A DNA stretch of 64,000 bases, taken from positions 1-64,000 of the forward strand of contig OY969789.1 in assembly GCA_963703085.1 (NCBI GenBank), written 5' to 3'. Under the pieces are notes generated by a model. The model searched no databases and had not been told where the DNA came from. It worked only from the letters and a program-made list of their open reading frames with translations. Shown piece by piece: positions 25,462-36,300 of this stretch. The position numbers were made by a program, and so were the translations under genes. How positions within the stretch are numbered: position 1 is the first letter of the stretch; the number at the start of each line of letters is the position of its first letter. The DNA comes from DATAEG01 sp963703085. Its GTDB lineage: Bacteria; Actinomycetota; Actinomycetes; Mycobacteriales; Jatrophihabitantaceae.

Positions 25462-26355
25462 ATGGAACAGTTCGACGGCTGGCCACAGCTGACCGACCCG
25501 ATCGCCATTGCGGCGTTCGAGGGCTGGAACGACGCCGGAGACGCCGCGAGCAACGCGGTGGACCACCTGGCCGACGTCTGGCACGCGGTGCTTTTGGCCG
25601 AGATCGATCCTGATCCGTACTACGACTTCCAGGTCAACCGGCCGACGTCACGGCTTGTCGACGGCACCATCCGGCAGATCGACTGGCCGACCACCCGGCT
25701 CTATTCCTGCCGGCCGCCGGGCGCCGAGCACGACATTGTGCTGATCCGCGGTCTGGAACCGAACATGCGGTGGCGCGCTTTCTGCGACGAGATCCTCGAT
25801 GCGCTGCACGTCTTGGACGTCCGGATGATCATCACGCTGGGCGCGTTGCTCTCCGACTCGCCGCACACCCGGCCCACTCCGGTGAACGGGACCGCCTCCG
25901 ACGAGACCGTCGCCGGGCAGCTCGGCCTGGAGAGGTCGCGATACGAGGGACCGACCGGCATCGTCGGGATCCTGCAGGAGGCATGCACCGGCTCGGGCAT
26001 CCCGGCCGTCTCGTTCTGGGCGGCCATCGCGCACTACGTCGCGCAACCGCCGAACCCGAAGGCGACGATCGCCCTGTTGCACCGCGTGGAAGAAGTGCTC
26101 GATCTGGCCGTCCCGCTCGGCGATCTCCCGCAGGACGCCGACGAGTGGCAGAAGCTCGTCGACGAGATGGCCGCTGAGGACGACGAGGTGTCGGAGTACA
26201 TCCGCAACCTCGAAGAGCGCGACGAGGACGGCGCATTGCGCGAAGCCTCCGGCGACGCCATCGCCCGGGAGGTCGAGAAGTACCTGCGCCGACGCGATAC
26301 CGGCCCGGGTGGCGGCGGCTTCGCCGGCGGCCCGCGTCCCGGCCCGCGCGGCTGA
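25462..26355 (+). CDS. PAC2 family protein (proteasome-assembly-chaperone-like fold)
   Basis: 297 residues. The PAC2 core (about 5-210) contains AFEGWNDAGDAAS near the N-terminus, LIRGLEPNMRW and GALLSDSPHTRP. The acidic C-terminal part (about 225-280) has a helical stretch, and the tail is Gly/Pro/Arg-rich. In eukaryotes PAC2 helps assemble the 20S alpha ring; bacterial members occur near proteasome genes in actinobacteria, but their role is unproven. GGAGG lies one base from the ATG, closer than normal. It is on the same strand as the PP2C gene 147 bases downstream. Confidence 0.87.
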   Translation: MEQFDGWPQLTDPIAIAAFEGWNDAGDAASNAVDHLADVWHAVLLAEIDPDPYYDFQVNRPTSRLVDGTIRQIDWPTTRLYSCRPPGAEHDIVLIRGLEPNMRWRAFCDEILDALHVLDVRMIITLGALLSDSPHTRPTPVNGTASDETVAGQLGLERSRYEGPTGIVGILQEACTGSGIPAVSFWAAIAHYVAQPPNPKATIALLHRVEEVLDLAVPLGDLPQDADEWQKLVDEMAAEDDEVSEYIRNLEERDEDGALREASGDAIAREVEKYLRRRDTGPGGGGFAGGPRPGPRG

Positions 26356-26502
26356 TCGGTCCCAGCCGGGCCGCCCCGGCGGGAGGGGTCGCTTGGCGGG
26401 TCGCACCCGATGCGCGAAGATTGACCCGCAGCACGCCGTCCGGGCACCGGCCCGTCGTCGGTGGAAACACCGCGGATCGCCCCAACCGTGAGAGCGAGGC
26501 CC

Positions 26503-27294
26503 ATGCTGAAGGCAGACTGGGGCGTGTCCAGCGACCCGGGTCCACACCGCCCGCTCAACGAGGACAGTTACCTCGCCGAGCCGGCCGTGTTCGCCGTCGC
26601 CGACGGGATGGGCGGGCATGCCGCGGGTGAGATCGCCAGCGGCATCGTCATCGCCGCACTGCGTCAACTGGCGACCCGCAGCCCGCTGCGACCAGAGGAC
26701 ATCGGCGCCACCATCACCGCGGCCAACGACGAGATCGTGCAACGCGGCCTGGAGCAGTCGAGCACGGTCGGCATGGGCACCACGGTTACTGGCGTCGCGG
26801 TCGTGTCGATCGGCGGCTCGGACCACTGGGCCGTCTTCAACGTCGGTGACTCCCGGGTGTACCGCCTGGCCGAAGATCGCCTCCAGCAGATCACCGTCGA
26901 CCACTCTGAGGTCGAGGAGCTGATCGCCGCGGGTTACCTTTCCCGCGAAGCCGCCCGCACGGACAACCGCCGGCACATCATCACCCGTGCGCTGGGCACC
27001 GTCCCGGCGCCGCCGGCCGACATCTGGGTCTTCCCGCCGACCGCCGAGGAGCAATTCCTGATCTGCTCCGACGGACTGACCGACGAGCTCACCGACGCCG
27101 AGCTGCAAGACATCATGCGATCTGCTGCGACCCCACGGGATGCATCATCGCTGCTGGTCAACGCCGCCATCCGGGCCGGCGGTCGAGACAACGTCACCGC
27201 GTTGGTGGTCGGCCTGGCCGCCGATCACGACTCGGGCTTGACCAGCGACATCGATGAGGACACCACTCCGCACGTCGCCGCCGGAGCCGGGTGA
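26503..27294 (+). CDS. PP2C-family Ser/Thr protein phosphatase
   Basis: 263 residues from the ATG at 26503. Metal-binding motifs are all present: NEDS (about 19-22), VADGMGGH (about 32-39), GDSRVY and the C-terminal GRDNVTA. The enzyme reverses Ser/Thr phosphorylation using two Mn/Mg ions. Like mycobacterial PstP it lies beside FHA and kinase genes, but it has no transmembrane tail, so it is cytoplasmic. The GTG at 26461 would add 14 residues; I prefer 26503 for its distance to NEDS. It heads the PP2C-FHA-kinase-giant-protein cluster, with only 6 bases to the FHA gene. Confidence 0.9.
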   Translation: MLKADWGVSSDPGPHRPLNEDSYLAEPAVFAVADGMGGHAAGEIASGIVIAALRQLATRSPLRPEDIGATITAANDEIVQRGLEQSSTVGMGTTVTGVAVVSIGGSDHWAVFNVGDSRVYRLAEDRLQQITVDHSEVEELIAAGYLSREAARTDNRRHIITRALGTVPAPPADIWVFPPTAEEQFLICSDGLTDELTDAELQDIMRSAATPRDASSLLVNAAIRAGGRDNVTALVVGLAADHDSGLTSDIDEDTTPHVAAGAG

Positions 27295-27300
27295 GCAGCC

Positions 27301-28719
27301 ATGGCTAGCGCCACGTACTCCCCCGGGAGCTGGCTGGGCATGATCGGGTCGCAGATGGCGTTGCTTGCCCCGCTGGATCCCGGCTCGCCGGTGGTGTCCC
27401 GCTGCTGGGAGCTCGTCGACGGTGCCGCCGATCTCGACATGGTCGTCGAGGCGTTGACCCGGGAGGGACTGCGCAGCCTGCCCGCGTTTGCGCTGGCCCG
27501 CTGGTCGACCGGCCAGCTGGAGGTCGTGGTCCGTGGCGCCGCCCAGGTGTCGACGCCGGACGACACGATCAGCGCAGCCGGGATCAGCACCTGGGTGGAA
27601 CGCGTCGTCGACCCGATACCGGACATGGTGGTACTGCGCAGCACCGCGGACAGCGCCGGCCCGTTCCTCAGCGTGAGTGGCGGCATCGTTCTCGCCGGCT
27701 CGTTGACGGTCGCACCCGGTGATCACACCGAGGCGTCGGGAACGGCGCCGGCCGGGGCAGCTGCCGACTCCGGCCAAGCCGCCGCCCCGCCGGCGGACAC
27801 CTCCGGAGCGGCCGACGCTGTAGCCGCGGCACCCACCGCGACCACCGCGGCTGCGGAGCCCGCTGCGGCTGCGGAGCAGCATGCCGGCGATGCACCCGCC
27901 GAGCCCGGGGTAAGCCCCGCTCTGCAGCTGAGCGCCGAGCCGGAGCGCGATCCGGCCCAGGACCACGACGCTGCGGCTGCCGCGGTCTGGACCCAGGCTC
28001 CCGCGACGCCGGCCGTCTCCGCTGCCGCTGCGCCCCTTCCCGCAGGCGTCGCCGATTCCGGTCCGGTGATCGAGGAAGTGCCCTGGCACTCCGACCCGAA
28101 TGCCGGCCCCGCTCCCATGGACCCCACCGCGGGCGTACCGATGCAAGCCGCAGCACCAGATCTGAACGGGCATCCCCCGGAGGGCGACACGATCAACCGG
28201 GCCGCACTGGGCGCGGTGGCCGGGCCGATGAACGGCCCGGCACAGGGCAGTCCTCCGGACGGGCCGATGGTCCCTGCGGCCGTGTGCCCGTACGGCCATC
28301 TGAACCCGCCGTACGCGGCGTACTGCCGGGTCTGCGGCACCGCGGTCCCGCCCCAGGAGATGGTGATGGCTCAGCGGCCGTTGCTGGGGATCCTGCGGCT
28401 GTCCACCGGCGACATCGTCCCGCTGGACCGCGGCGTGATCATGGGGCGCAACCCGCGGGCGGATGAACGCGACCCGCGCGGGCCGCACGTGGTCAAGTTG
28501 CCCAGCCCGACCAACGACATCTCCCGTTCCCATGTGGAGGTCACGCTGGACGACTGGCATGTGGTCGTCGCCGACCTGAACTCCACCAACGGGACGACGG
28601 TCACCCCGCCGGGCCAGCAACCGATCCGGCTGCGACCGCACGAACCGATCCCGATCGAGCCGAATACCGAGGTCAATCTCGCCGACGAGGTCGTGTTCCG
28701 CTTCGAGGTCACCGAATGA
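27301..28719 (+). CDS. FHA-domain protein with zinc ribbon and long Ala/Pro-rich linker
   Basis: 472 residues. An N-terminal domain of about 140 residues of unknown fold (Trp- and Leu-rich) is followed by a low-complexity linker of Ala, Pro, Glu and Thr (about 140-325). A zinc-ribbon-like motif C329-x12-C342-x2-C345 with His333 comes next, then a C-terminal FHA domain (about 375-470) with the phosphothreonine-binding GRNP, RSH and NxTNG elements. It should bind a phosphorylated partner, most likely the kinase or the phosphatase encoded alongside. It lies 6 bases after PP2C and 43 bases before the kinase. Confidence 0.88.
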   Translation: MASATYSPGSWLGMIGSQMALLAPLDPGSPVVSRCWELVDGAADLDMVVEALTREGLRSLPAFALARWSTGQLEVVVRGAAQVSTPDDTISAAGISTWVERVVDPIPDMVVLRSTADSAGPFLSVSGGIVLAGSLTVAPGDHTEASGTAPAGAAADSGQAAAPPADTSGAADAVAAAPTATTAAAEPAAAAEQHAGDAPAEPGVSPALQLSAEPERDPAQDHDAAAAAVWTQAPATPAVSAAAAPLPAGVADSGPVIEEVPWHSDPNAGPAPMDPTAGVPMQAAAPDLNGHPPEGDTINRAALGAVAGPMNGPAQGSPPDGPMVPAAVCPYGHLNPPYAAYCRVCGTAVPPQEMVMAQRPLLGILRLSTGDIVPLDRGVIMGRNPRADERDPRGPHVVKLPSPTNDISRSHVEVTLDDWHVVVADLNSTNGTTVTPPGQQPIRLRPHEPIPIEPNTEVNLADEVVFRFEVTE

Positions 28720-28762
28720 TGATCCGCCGACGGGGCGGGCGCACGGGCGGTCCGTCGACAGG

Positions 28763-30232
28763 ATGAGCGCCTCGGACGTCCGACTTCCTCCCCCCGACAT
28801 CCCCGGCCTGCGGTTCGTCACGCAACTGGGTAGCGGCGGCTACTCGGAGGTCTACCTCTACGAGCAGCAACGACCGCGGATGAACGTGGCAGTCAAGGTG
28901 CTGACCCGACCTGACCTCACCGACCAGGTGCGCACCCAGTTCACCGCCGAGGGCGACGCGATGGCCGCGCTCGCCGACCACCCGTCCATCGTGCAGGTCT
29001 TCAACGCCGACATCGCTCCGGACGGCCGCCCGTACCTGGTGATGAAGTACTACCCGAATCCGAACCTCGGTGTGCGAGCCCGCTCGGAACGGCTGAGTGT
29101 CGCCGAGTCGTTGCGCATCGGGATCGAGATCAGCAGCGCGGTGGAGACCGCGCACCGGGCCGGCATCCTGCACCGCGACATCAAACCGGCCAACATCTTG
29201 ATCTCCCAGTTCGGCGCCGCCGGGCTCACCGACTTCGGCATCGCCGCGTCCAAACTCGACGCCGCGGGCGCCGACGGCCTGTCGGTGCCGTGGTCGCCGC
29301 CGGAGGTGCTGTTCAGCCACACCAGCCCGGACGTGCAGGCGGATGTCTACTCGTTGGCCGCCACCATCTGGCACCTGCTCGTCGGCCGGTCGCCGTTCGA
29401 GGTGCCCGGCGGGGACAACCAGAGCGTCGCGTTGATGCGCCGCATCCTGGAGCAGCCGCCGCCGCGGACCGGTCGCGCCGACGTCCCGGACTCCCTCGAT
29501 CGCCTGCTACAGCAGGCGATGGCCAAGCAGCCGCAGGCCCGGCCACCGTCCGCGCTGGCCTTCGCGCGCGGTCTGCAGGCGGTCGAGCAGGAACAACGCC
29601 TGGCGCTGACCCAGATCATCGTCCCGCCGGCTGCGCATCAGGTGACCCGGGAGATCGGCGGTGCGGACGGCGACGCCACCCGGATCAAGACGCCGACCCG
29701 GTTGCAGGCGCAGTTGCCGGCTGCCGCCATGCACCACGAGCCGCAGCAGCAGGTCCCGCCGCCGGACACCGGAGGTTTCGGCGTCCAACCGCCGCCGCGG
29801 CCGCGCCGCTCGCTGACCCGAATCCAGCTGGCCGGCATCATCGCCCTCGTGGTGGCCCTCGCCGCCGTGGTCGGGGTGGTGATCACCGCCGGGCACAAGT
29901 CCGACGGGGACAAGAGCGGCACCACCGTGAGCCACAATTCCGGCCCGCCGGCAGTGGATGCGCCGGGGCAGCCGCAGGTGACGGTGACCCCGGCCGGCGG
30001 CAAGTACACCTATACCTGGACCTGGGCGAACTCGCAGGCGACCGATCACACCAAGTGGCAGACCGCCAAGGACCCGGACGCCGCCGGGCACAGCGGTGAC
30101 CTAGCCAGCCGATCCCTCGGTCACGGCACGCTCACCGTCAGCAGCAAGGTCGCCGCCTTATGCCTCGTTTTCACCGTAGTGAACAATCAGGGCACAGCGT
30201 CCGAACCATCCGACCCGAAATGCCCCGCCTGA
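28763..30232 (+). CDS. Membrane Ser/Thr protein kinase (Hanks type)
   Basis: 489 residues. The kinase domain (about 13-275) has the Gly-rich loop GSGGYSEV (23-30), Lys45, the catalytic loop HRDIKPAN (Asp139) and DFG (157-159). A Gln/Pro-rich juxtamembrane linker precedes one transmembrane helix (about 354-374). The outer domain of about 115 residues has paired cysteines near its end and no PASTA repeats. It corresponds in position and gene company to Pkb2 of the bifidobacterial PFNA cluster. It probably phosphorylates the FHA protein or envelope partners; targets are not visible from the sequence. Confidence 0.92.
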   Translation: MSASDVRLPPPDIPGLRFVTQLGSGGYSEVYLYEQQRPRMNVAVKVLTRPDLTDQVRTQFTAEGDAMAALADHPSIVQVFNADIAPDGRPYLVMKYYPNPNLGVRARSERLSVAESLRIGIEISSAVETAHRAGILHRDIKPANILISQFGAAGLTDFGIAASKLDAAGADGLSVPWSPPEVLFSHTSPDVQADVYSLAATIWHLLVGRSPFEVPGGDNQSVALMRRILEQPPPRTGRADVPDSLDRLLQQAMAKQPQARPPSALAFARGLQAVEQEQRLALTQIIVPPAAHQVTREIGGADGDATRIKTPTRLQAQLPAAAMHHEPQQQVPPPDTGGFGVQPPPRPRRSLTRIQLAGIIALVVALAAVVGVVITAGHKSDGDKSGTTVSHNSGPPAVDAPGQPQVTVTPAGGKYTYTWTWANSQATDHTKWQTAKDPDAAGHSGDLASRSLGHGTLTVSSKVAALCLVFTVVNNQGTASEPSDPKCPA

Positions 30233-30346
30233 TCGATCGGTGGCACAGGTTCGAGAGTTAGGTTTGGCCGCGTTGGTCACGGGCACAGTTGGGCACGTCC
30301 GTGCCGTCCGAATCGGTCGTCGATAGGTCCCCGGGAGGAAGCTGCC

Positions 30347-33300
30347 GTGCGCAGGAGCTCGGCGCGGTCGTTCGTCGCCCGGCACCGCGCCGCCGCCGCA
30401 ACGGCGGCCATCTGTCTGGTGCTGTCCGCGGTCGTGGTCGTCTTCGCCTCCCGATCGGACGGCAACCCGGCGCGGCACGTCGACCTCAACGACGGCGGCG
30501 TCTGGGTGACCGACAGCAAGGACGGCTATTTCGGGCAGCTGGACAACCCGACGCGACAGTTCGCCAATGTGTTCTTCACCCCGGACGGCCCACAGACCCA
30601 GGCGTCGCTCGACGTGGTGCAGAGTGCCGGCATCGCACTCGCCTGGGATCGCGGCGGCGGCACCGTGTACCCCATCGACCAGACCCTGCTGCGGCCCGAC
30701 CCGGCCGGCGTCTCGATCGGCGGTGCCGCGCAGCTCGCACTGGGCGGGCGCACGGCCGCGGTGCTGGACCCGACGACCGGGTCGGTCTGGGCGGCTGCCC
30801 TCGACGACAACAGCGCCACTCCGTCGCTGGACGGGCTGAACACCAAGGGCCGGAAGCCGCTGGCGACGGTCGGTGCGGCCGCGGAGCTGGCGGTGGCGCA
30901 GGACGGCACGGTCTTCGCGGCCTCGGCGGCAACCGGGAAACTCGCCACGATCCGGGCGCGGGGTAACACGCTGCAAAAGGCGACGGTCAGCGATCTCGGG
31001 TTCTCCACCGCCCATATCGAGCTCACCGCTGTGGGTGACGAGCCGGTGGTGCTGGACATCGGGGCCGGCCACATCCTGTCCCCCGGGCACCCGCAGGTGG
31101 ACGTCGGGGAATCCCTGCTCGACCCGACCGGCTCGCCGTCGGCATCGGCCGCGCTGCAGCAGCCCGGGCCGGACGCCGCCACCGTTCTGGTGGCGAGCAA
31201 CCACGACTTGCGTGCCGTCCCGCTGGCCGGCGGCGCGGCAAAGGTGCTGGTGGACAAGGTGTCCGGCGCCCCGGCTCGCCCGGTGCTGCTCGACGGATGC
31301 ACGCACGGCGCGTGGGGCGCGCGGCCGGGCACCTACGCGCGGACCTGCGACGGCGCCCCGGTGACGCTTGCCCAGCTCCCCGCGGCAGTCGAGGACCGGA
31401 CCACGTCGCAATTGGTGTTCCGGGTGAATCGCGACCAGATCGTGCTCAACGACACGGTCAGTGGCGCAGTGGTGAGCCTTGATCCACTGCAGCAGACCGG
31501 CAACTGGGACGCTGTGTTGCCGAAGACCATCAAGCAGAACCCGAAGTCCAAGAAGAATCCGCAGACGAACGAGAACGCCGCCCGGACGCCGCCGAAGGCG
31601 CGCGACGACACCTTCGGCGCTCGAGCCGGACGGGTCAACGTGCTGCACCCGCTGGACAACGACTCCAGCCCGAGCGGTTCGGTGCTGGCGGTCCGGTCGG
31701 TCACGCCGAGCACGGTCAACGGCGCCGCGGTGACGATCTCACCGGACGGGCAGACCGTCGAGCTGGCCGTGCCGGCCGGCGGCACCGGTCCGTACACGTT
31801 CAGCTACACCGTCGACGACGGGCACGGCAAGACGTCCAACCAGGCGAAGGTGTCGGTCAGCCTGCGACCCGAAGGCGGTCCGGACGGGCGCCCGGCACTG
31901 CGGGCCAAGAGCAAACCGGTCACGGGTGCGGCGGCGGCCGGCGCCACCGTCCCCTTCCAGGTGTTGAGCGAATGGCGCGACCCGGACAGCGATCCGCTGT
32001 TCCTGCTCGACGCGAGCGTGACCAACGGCGGCAGCGCGAGCACCACCACCGACGGCCGGGTCATCGTCACCGCGCCCAGCGTCTCCGGCTCCACCAAAGT
32101 CGCGTACACCGTCGCCGACGGCTACGGCGAGACCCGGCAGGGCTCGCTGACGCTGAACGTCCAGAACGACAGCAGCATCGACGCCACCGCACCCAAGGCG
32201 GAATGGGATCTGGTCCGTGGGTCGGTCGGGGCGTCGCTGAAGATCGACCCGCTGGCCAACGACGTGCCCGGCTCCGACCCTTCGGACCCGACCGCCACGC
32301 TGCAGTTGGCCGGTGACGTCGTCCTCACCAACAATGCGGCGGACGCCACCGTCACCACCAACCAGAAGACCGGCGAGGTCAGCTTCGCCGCGCAGCGGGC
32401 TGGCACCTACTTCCTCACCTATCAGGAGTACTTCGGGCCGTCCCAGGTGGTGAAGGGCAACATCCGCGTCGACATCACCGACGCCACCAACTCGTCGATC
32501 AACGCGGTGCCGGACCTCGGCGTCCTGCGCGGTGAGCAACCGGCCGACGTCGACGTGCTGGCCAACGACTTCGATCCGACCGGCGGCGTGATGGTCGTCC
32601 AGCAGGCAATCGAGTCCGGCCCGATCCAGGACCTGCAGATCGCGATCATCGACCACCGGTTCCTGCGGGTGACGCCCACCAGCGCCAGCATCGCCGCTCC
32701 GCGCACGGTGCGCTACGAGGTGACCGACGGTGTCGGTGAGCCGGTGTGGGGGCAGGTGTCGGTGGTACAGCTGGCGGCCCCCGACCACGACTCGTTGCCG
32801 GTCGCGCAGACCGACGCGGTCACCGTGCGCTCCGGCGACGTGACCATCTCCCCAGTGCTGGACAACGACAGCGATCCCGATGGCGACCCACTGCACATCG
32901 TTCCCGGCTCAGTACGCGTGGTCACCGAGGGCACCGCCGGGACGGCGTCGATGTCCGGCAACGCGGTGCGGTATGCAGCGCCGTCCGGCTTGACGAAGGA
33001 AAAGAAGTACGACGTCAGCTACGTCGTCGCCGATCCCGCCGGCGGCGCCACGACCGGAACGCTGCGCATCACCGTCGAGCCGGAGAACAAGCGCAACACA
33101 CCGCCGGTACCCGCCGACGTCGAATCCAGCGCCGTCGCCGGAGACACGATCACCATCACGGTGCCCACCACCGGCGTGGATCCGGAGGGCGACTCGGTGA
33201 CCGTCTCGGGCATCGACACGGCGCCGAAATTCGGCCGGATCATCGGGATCGGCGCGAACAGCATCCGCTACCAGGCCTACCCCAACATCGGCGACCAGGG

Positions 33301-36300
33301 GCTGGGCACCGACACCTTTCGGTATGTGGTGGTGGACCGGTTCGGCGGTACCGGGATCGGCACCGTACGGGTCGGGGTGGTGCCTCCCGGCACGCCGCAA
33401 CCTCCGGTTGCCGTGGACGATTCGATCACCGCGGCGCCTGGCGCCAAAGTCACCATCCCGGTGCTGTCCAACGACTACGTCACCGCGGGCGACGACTTCG
33501 CCGTCTCGCTGCCCAAGTCCAACACCGAGCTGCCGCCCGGCACATCGATCGACAAGACCAACCGGCTCAGCACCGTTGCGCCACAAGGCAACGGCAAGAC
33601 TTCGCAGATCACCTACGAACTCGACGACGGTTCCGGCCGCCCGTCCTACGGCCATGTTGTGGTGCGCAGCCAGACCGGATTCGACAACCCACCGGTCGCT
33701 CTGGACGACGAGACCACGCTGCCGAAGTCGGGTGACACCCAAACCGTGGACGTGCTGGCCAACGACACCGACCCCGACGGTCCGGACAGCGGACTGAAGG
33801 TCACGGCGGTGTACGGCGACGCCACCATCGGCCCGGACGGACACACCGTCACCGTGAAACTGACCGACTTCCCGCACAGCGTCGGCTACCTCGTCCAGGA
33901 CGGGAACAACAGCCCGCAGAGCGCGATCGGCATCATCCATGTGCCCGGGCGCGGCTCGGGGGCGCCGATGCTGCGCCCGGACGTCAGCCCGATCGCGCTG
34001 AAGAAGAACGGCACGAAGACGGTCAACATCGACGATTACGTCGTCGACCCGGCCGGCAAACCGCTGCGGCTGACGACGAAAGACCGGATCTGGGCGTCGC
34101 CGACGAACGGCCTGAGCGTCGCCTCGCAGGGCACTGGGCAGCTTCAGCTCACCGCCGGCCGGGACTATGTCGGGCCGGCAGCGATCACCTTCGAAGTCAC
34201 CGACGGCAAGACGCTGACCGACGGGCAACGCGCCGTGGTCACCGTGCCGGTTCAGATCGGCGACGTCGTGCCGGTGATCCGCTGCCCCGCCTCGACGATC
34301 GACGTCGTGCAGGGCGGCACGCCGGTCAACCTCGACGTGGTGAATCTGTGCCACATCTGGACGGCCGACCCGGACGACCTGTCGAGCACGACGTTCACCG
34401 CCTCGTGGAAGGACCGCGCGGACGGGGTCGACATCGCGCAGTCCGGCTCGTCCAACCGGATGCTCCGGCTCACCGCGCACGGCTCTGCAAAGGCCGGCAA
34501 GACCGGCATCGTGTCGATCTCCGCTGCGGGGGCGCAGCCGGCGCAACTTCACGTCCGAGTGATCGGCGCGCCACTGGCCCAACTGGCGCCCATCTCCCGG
34601 GACGGGCTGGTCGCCGGCAAAGCGACCAGGATCGATGTCACGCCATACCTGAGCACCCAGATCGCCGATCCGTCGATCACAGTCCTGGACGTCACGCACC
34701 TGACCGGCCCCGATGCGGCGATCGCCAAGAACGGCAGTTCCATCGAGATCACCCCCGCGGCGGGTACGCACGGCACCGCCACGTTCACCGTCGACGTGAC
34801 CGACGTGGCCGGGCAGAGCAAGCGTCAGGTGAGCGCCACGCTGACCATCGGCGTGATCGGACCACCGGACACGCCGGGCACCCCGACGGCCACCACTCCG
34901 GGCAGCCGCACCGTCGCGCTTACGTTCTCGACGCCGGCCGCCAACGGCACGCCGATCACCGGTTACGTCGCCACCGACCAGAACGGAAAGACCTACCCGT
35001 GCGCGGCGTCGGGCTGCAGCATCAGCAGCCTCACCAACGGCACGGCCTACCAGTTCCGCATCGTCGCCAAGAGCGCGGTCGGCGACAGCAAACCCAGTGG
35101 CTTGTCCAACACCGTCACGCCGGACAAGGTCCCTGACGCTCCTGGCGGCCTGGTCGCGACTCCGGGCGACACCAAGGCGAGCGCAAGCTGGCAGCCCGCG
35201 GCGAACGAGGGCTCACCACTGGCCGGCTACATGGTGCAGATCAGCCCGGCGCCCGCCGGGCAGGCCGGCACCGTCCTGGTCACAGCGAGCACCCGCAGCC
35301 ATGCCTTCACCTCGCTGACCAACGGGGTCGAGTACTCGATCCGGGTCCGCGCCCGCAACCACAAGGGCTACGGCGACTGGTCGGACAGCGTGCCGGTGAC
35401 GCCGTTCGGCAAGCCGGCCACGCCGGCCGCACCGACGGTGAGCTCACGTGACGGCACCGGCAAGAACGAGAAGATTCTCAACGTGCAGTGGGCCGCTACC
35501 TCGGGCAACGGCCGGCCGATCGAGAGCTACACGCTGCGCACGTACCGCAACGGGTCGGTGTCGGCGACCAAGACATTGGCGGCGACCTCGACGCAGGTAT
35601 CGGTGGCCAACGACGGCAGCAAGTACTACTTCACCGTCGCCGCGACCAACAGCGGCAAGCTGACCTCTGCGTACAGCGCAGCCTCCAAGACGACCGAGGC
35701 GTCCTCCACCCCGGACAAGATGGCGGCGCCGTCGCTCAGCGCGACCGGCAGCAACTGCAGCGGCGGCGGTCAGGTCAGTGTCCGGTTCACCCTGCCGAAG
35801 GCTCATGGCGCGGCCATCAGCTCGGTGCACTACACCGACGGAGGCGGCAGCCCGCACGCCTTCCAGAACACCTCCAGCCCGCAGACGATCTGCCTGGCCA
35901 CGAACGGCAGCCACACCATCCGGGTGTACGCCACCAACAAGAACGGCGACGGCCCGCAGTCGAACGGTTCGACCGTCTCGCCCTACGGAGTGCCGTCCAA
36001 ACCCAACGCCGGTGCGACTAACTCCGGGTCGCCGACCAGTCCGGCGCTGACCTTCAGCTGGAGCGGCGGCTCGGGCAACGGGCGCCCGATCACCTATCAG
36101 ATCAAGATCGACGGCGGCGCCTGGACGAGCAAGGGCAGCTCCGCCGGCAGCGTCAAGAAGAGCTACCCGAACAGCTCGACGCACACCGTGCAGGTGCGCA
36201 TCATGACGAAGAAGCCCAGCGGCGCCGCCATGTACAGCGCCATAGACTCCGCCTCGGCGAGGACGGATGCCAAGCCGCCCCCGGTCGAATCCCGACCTTG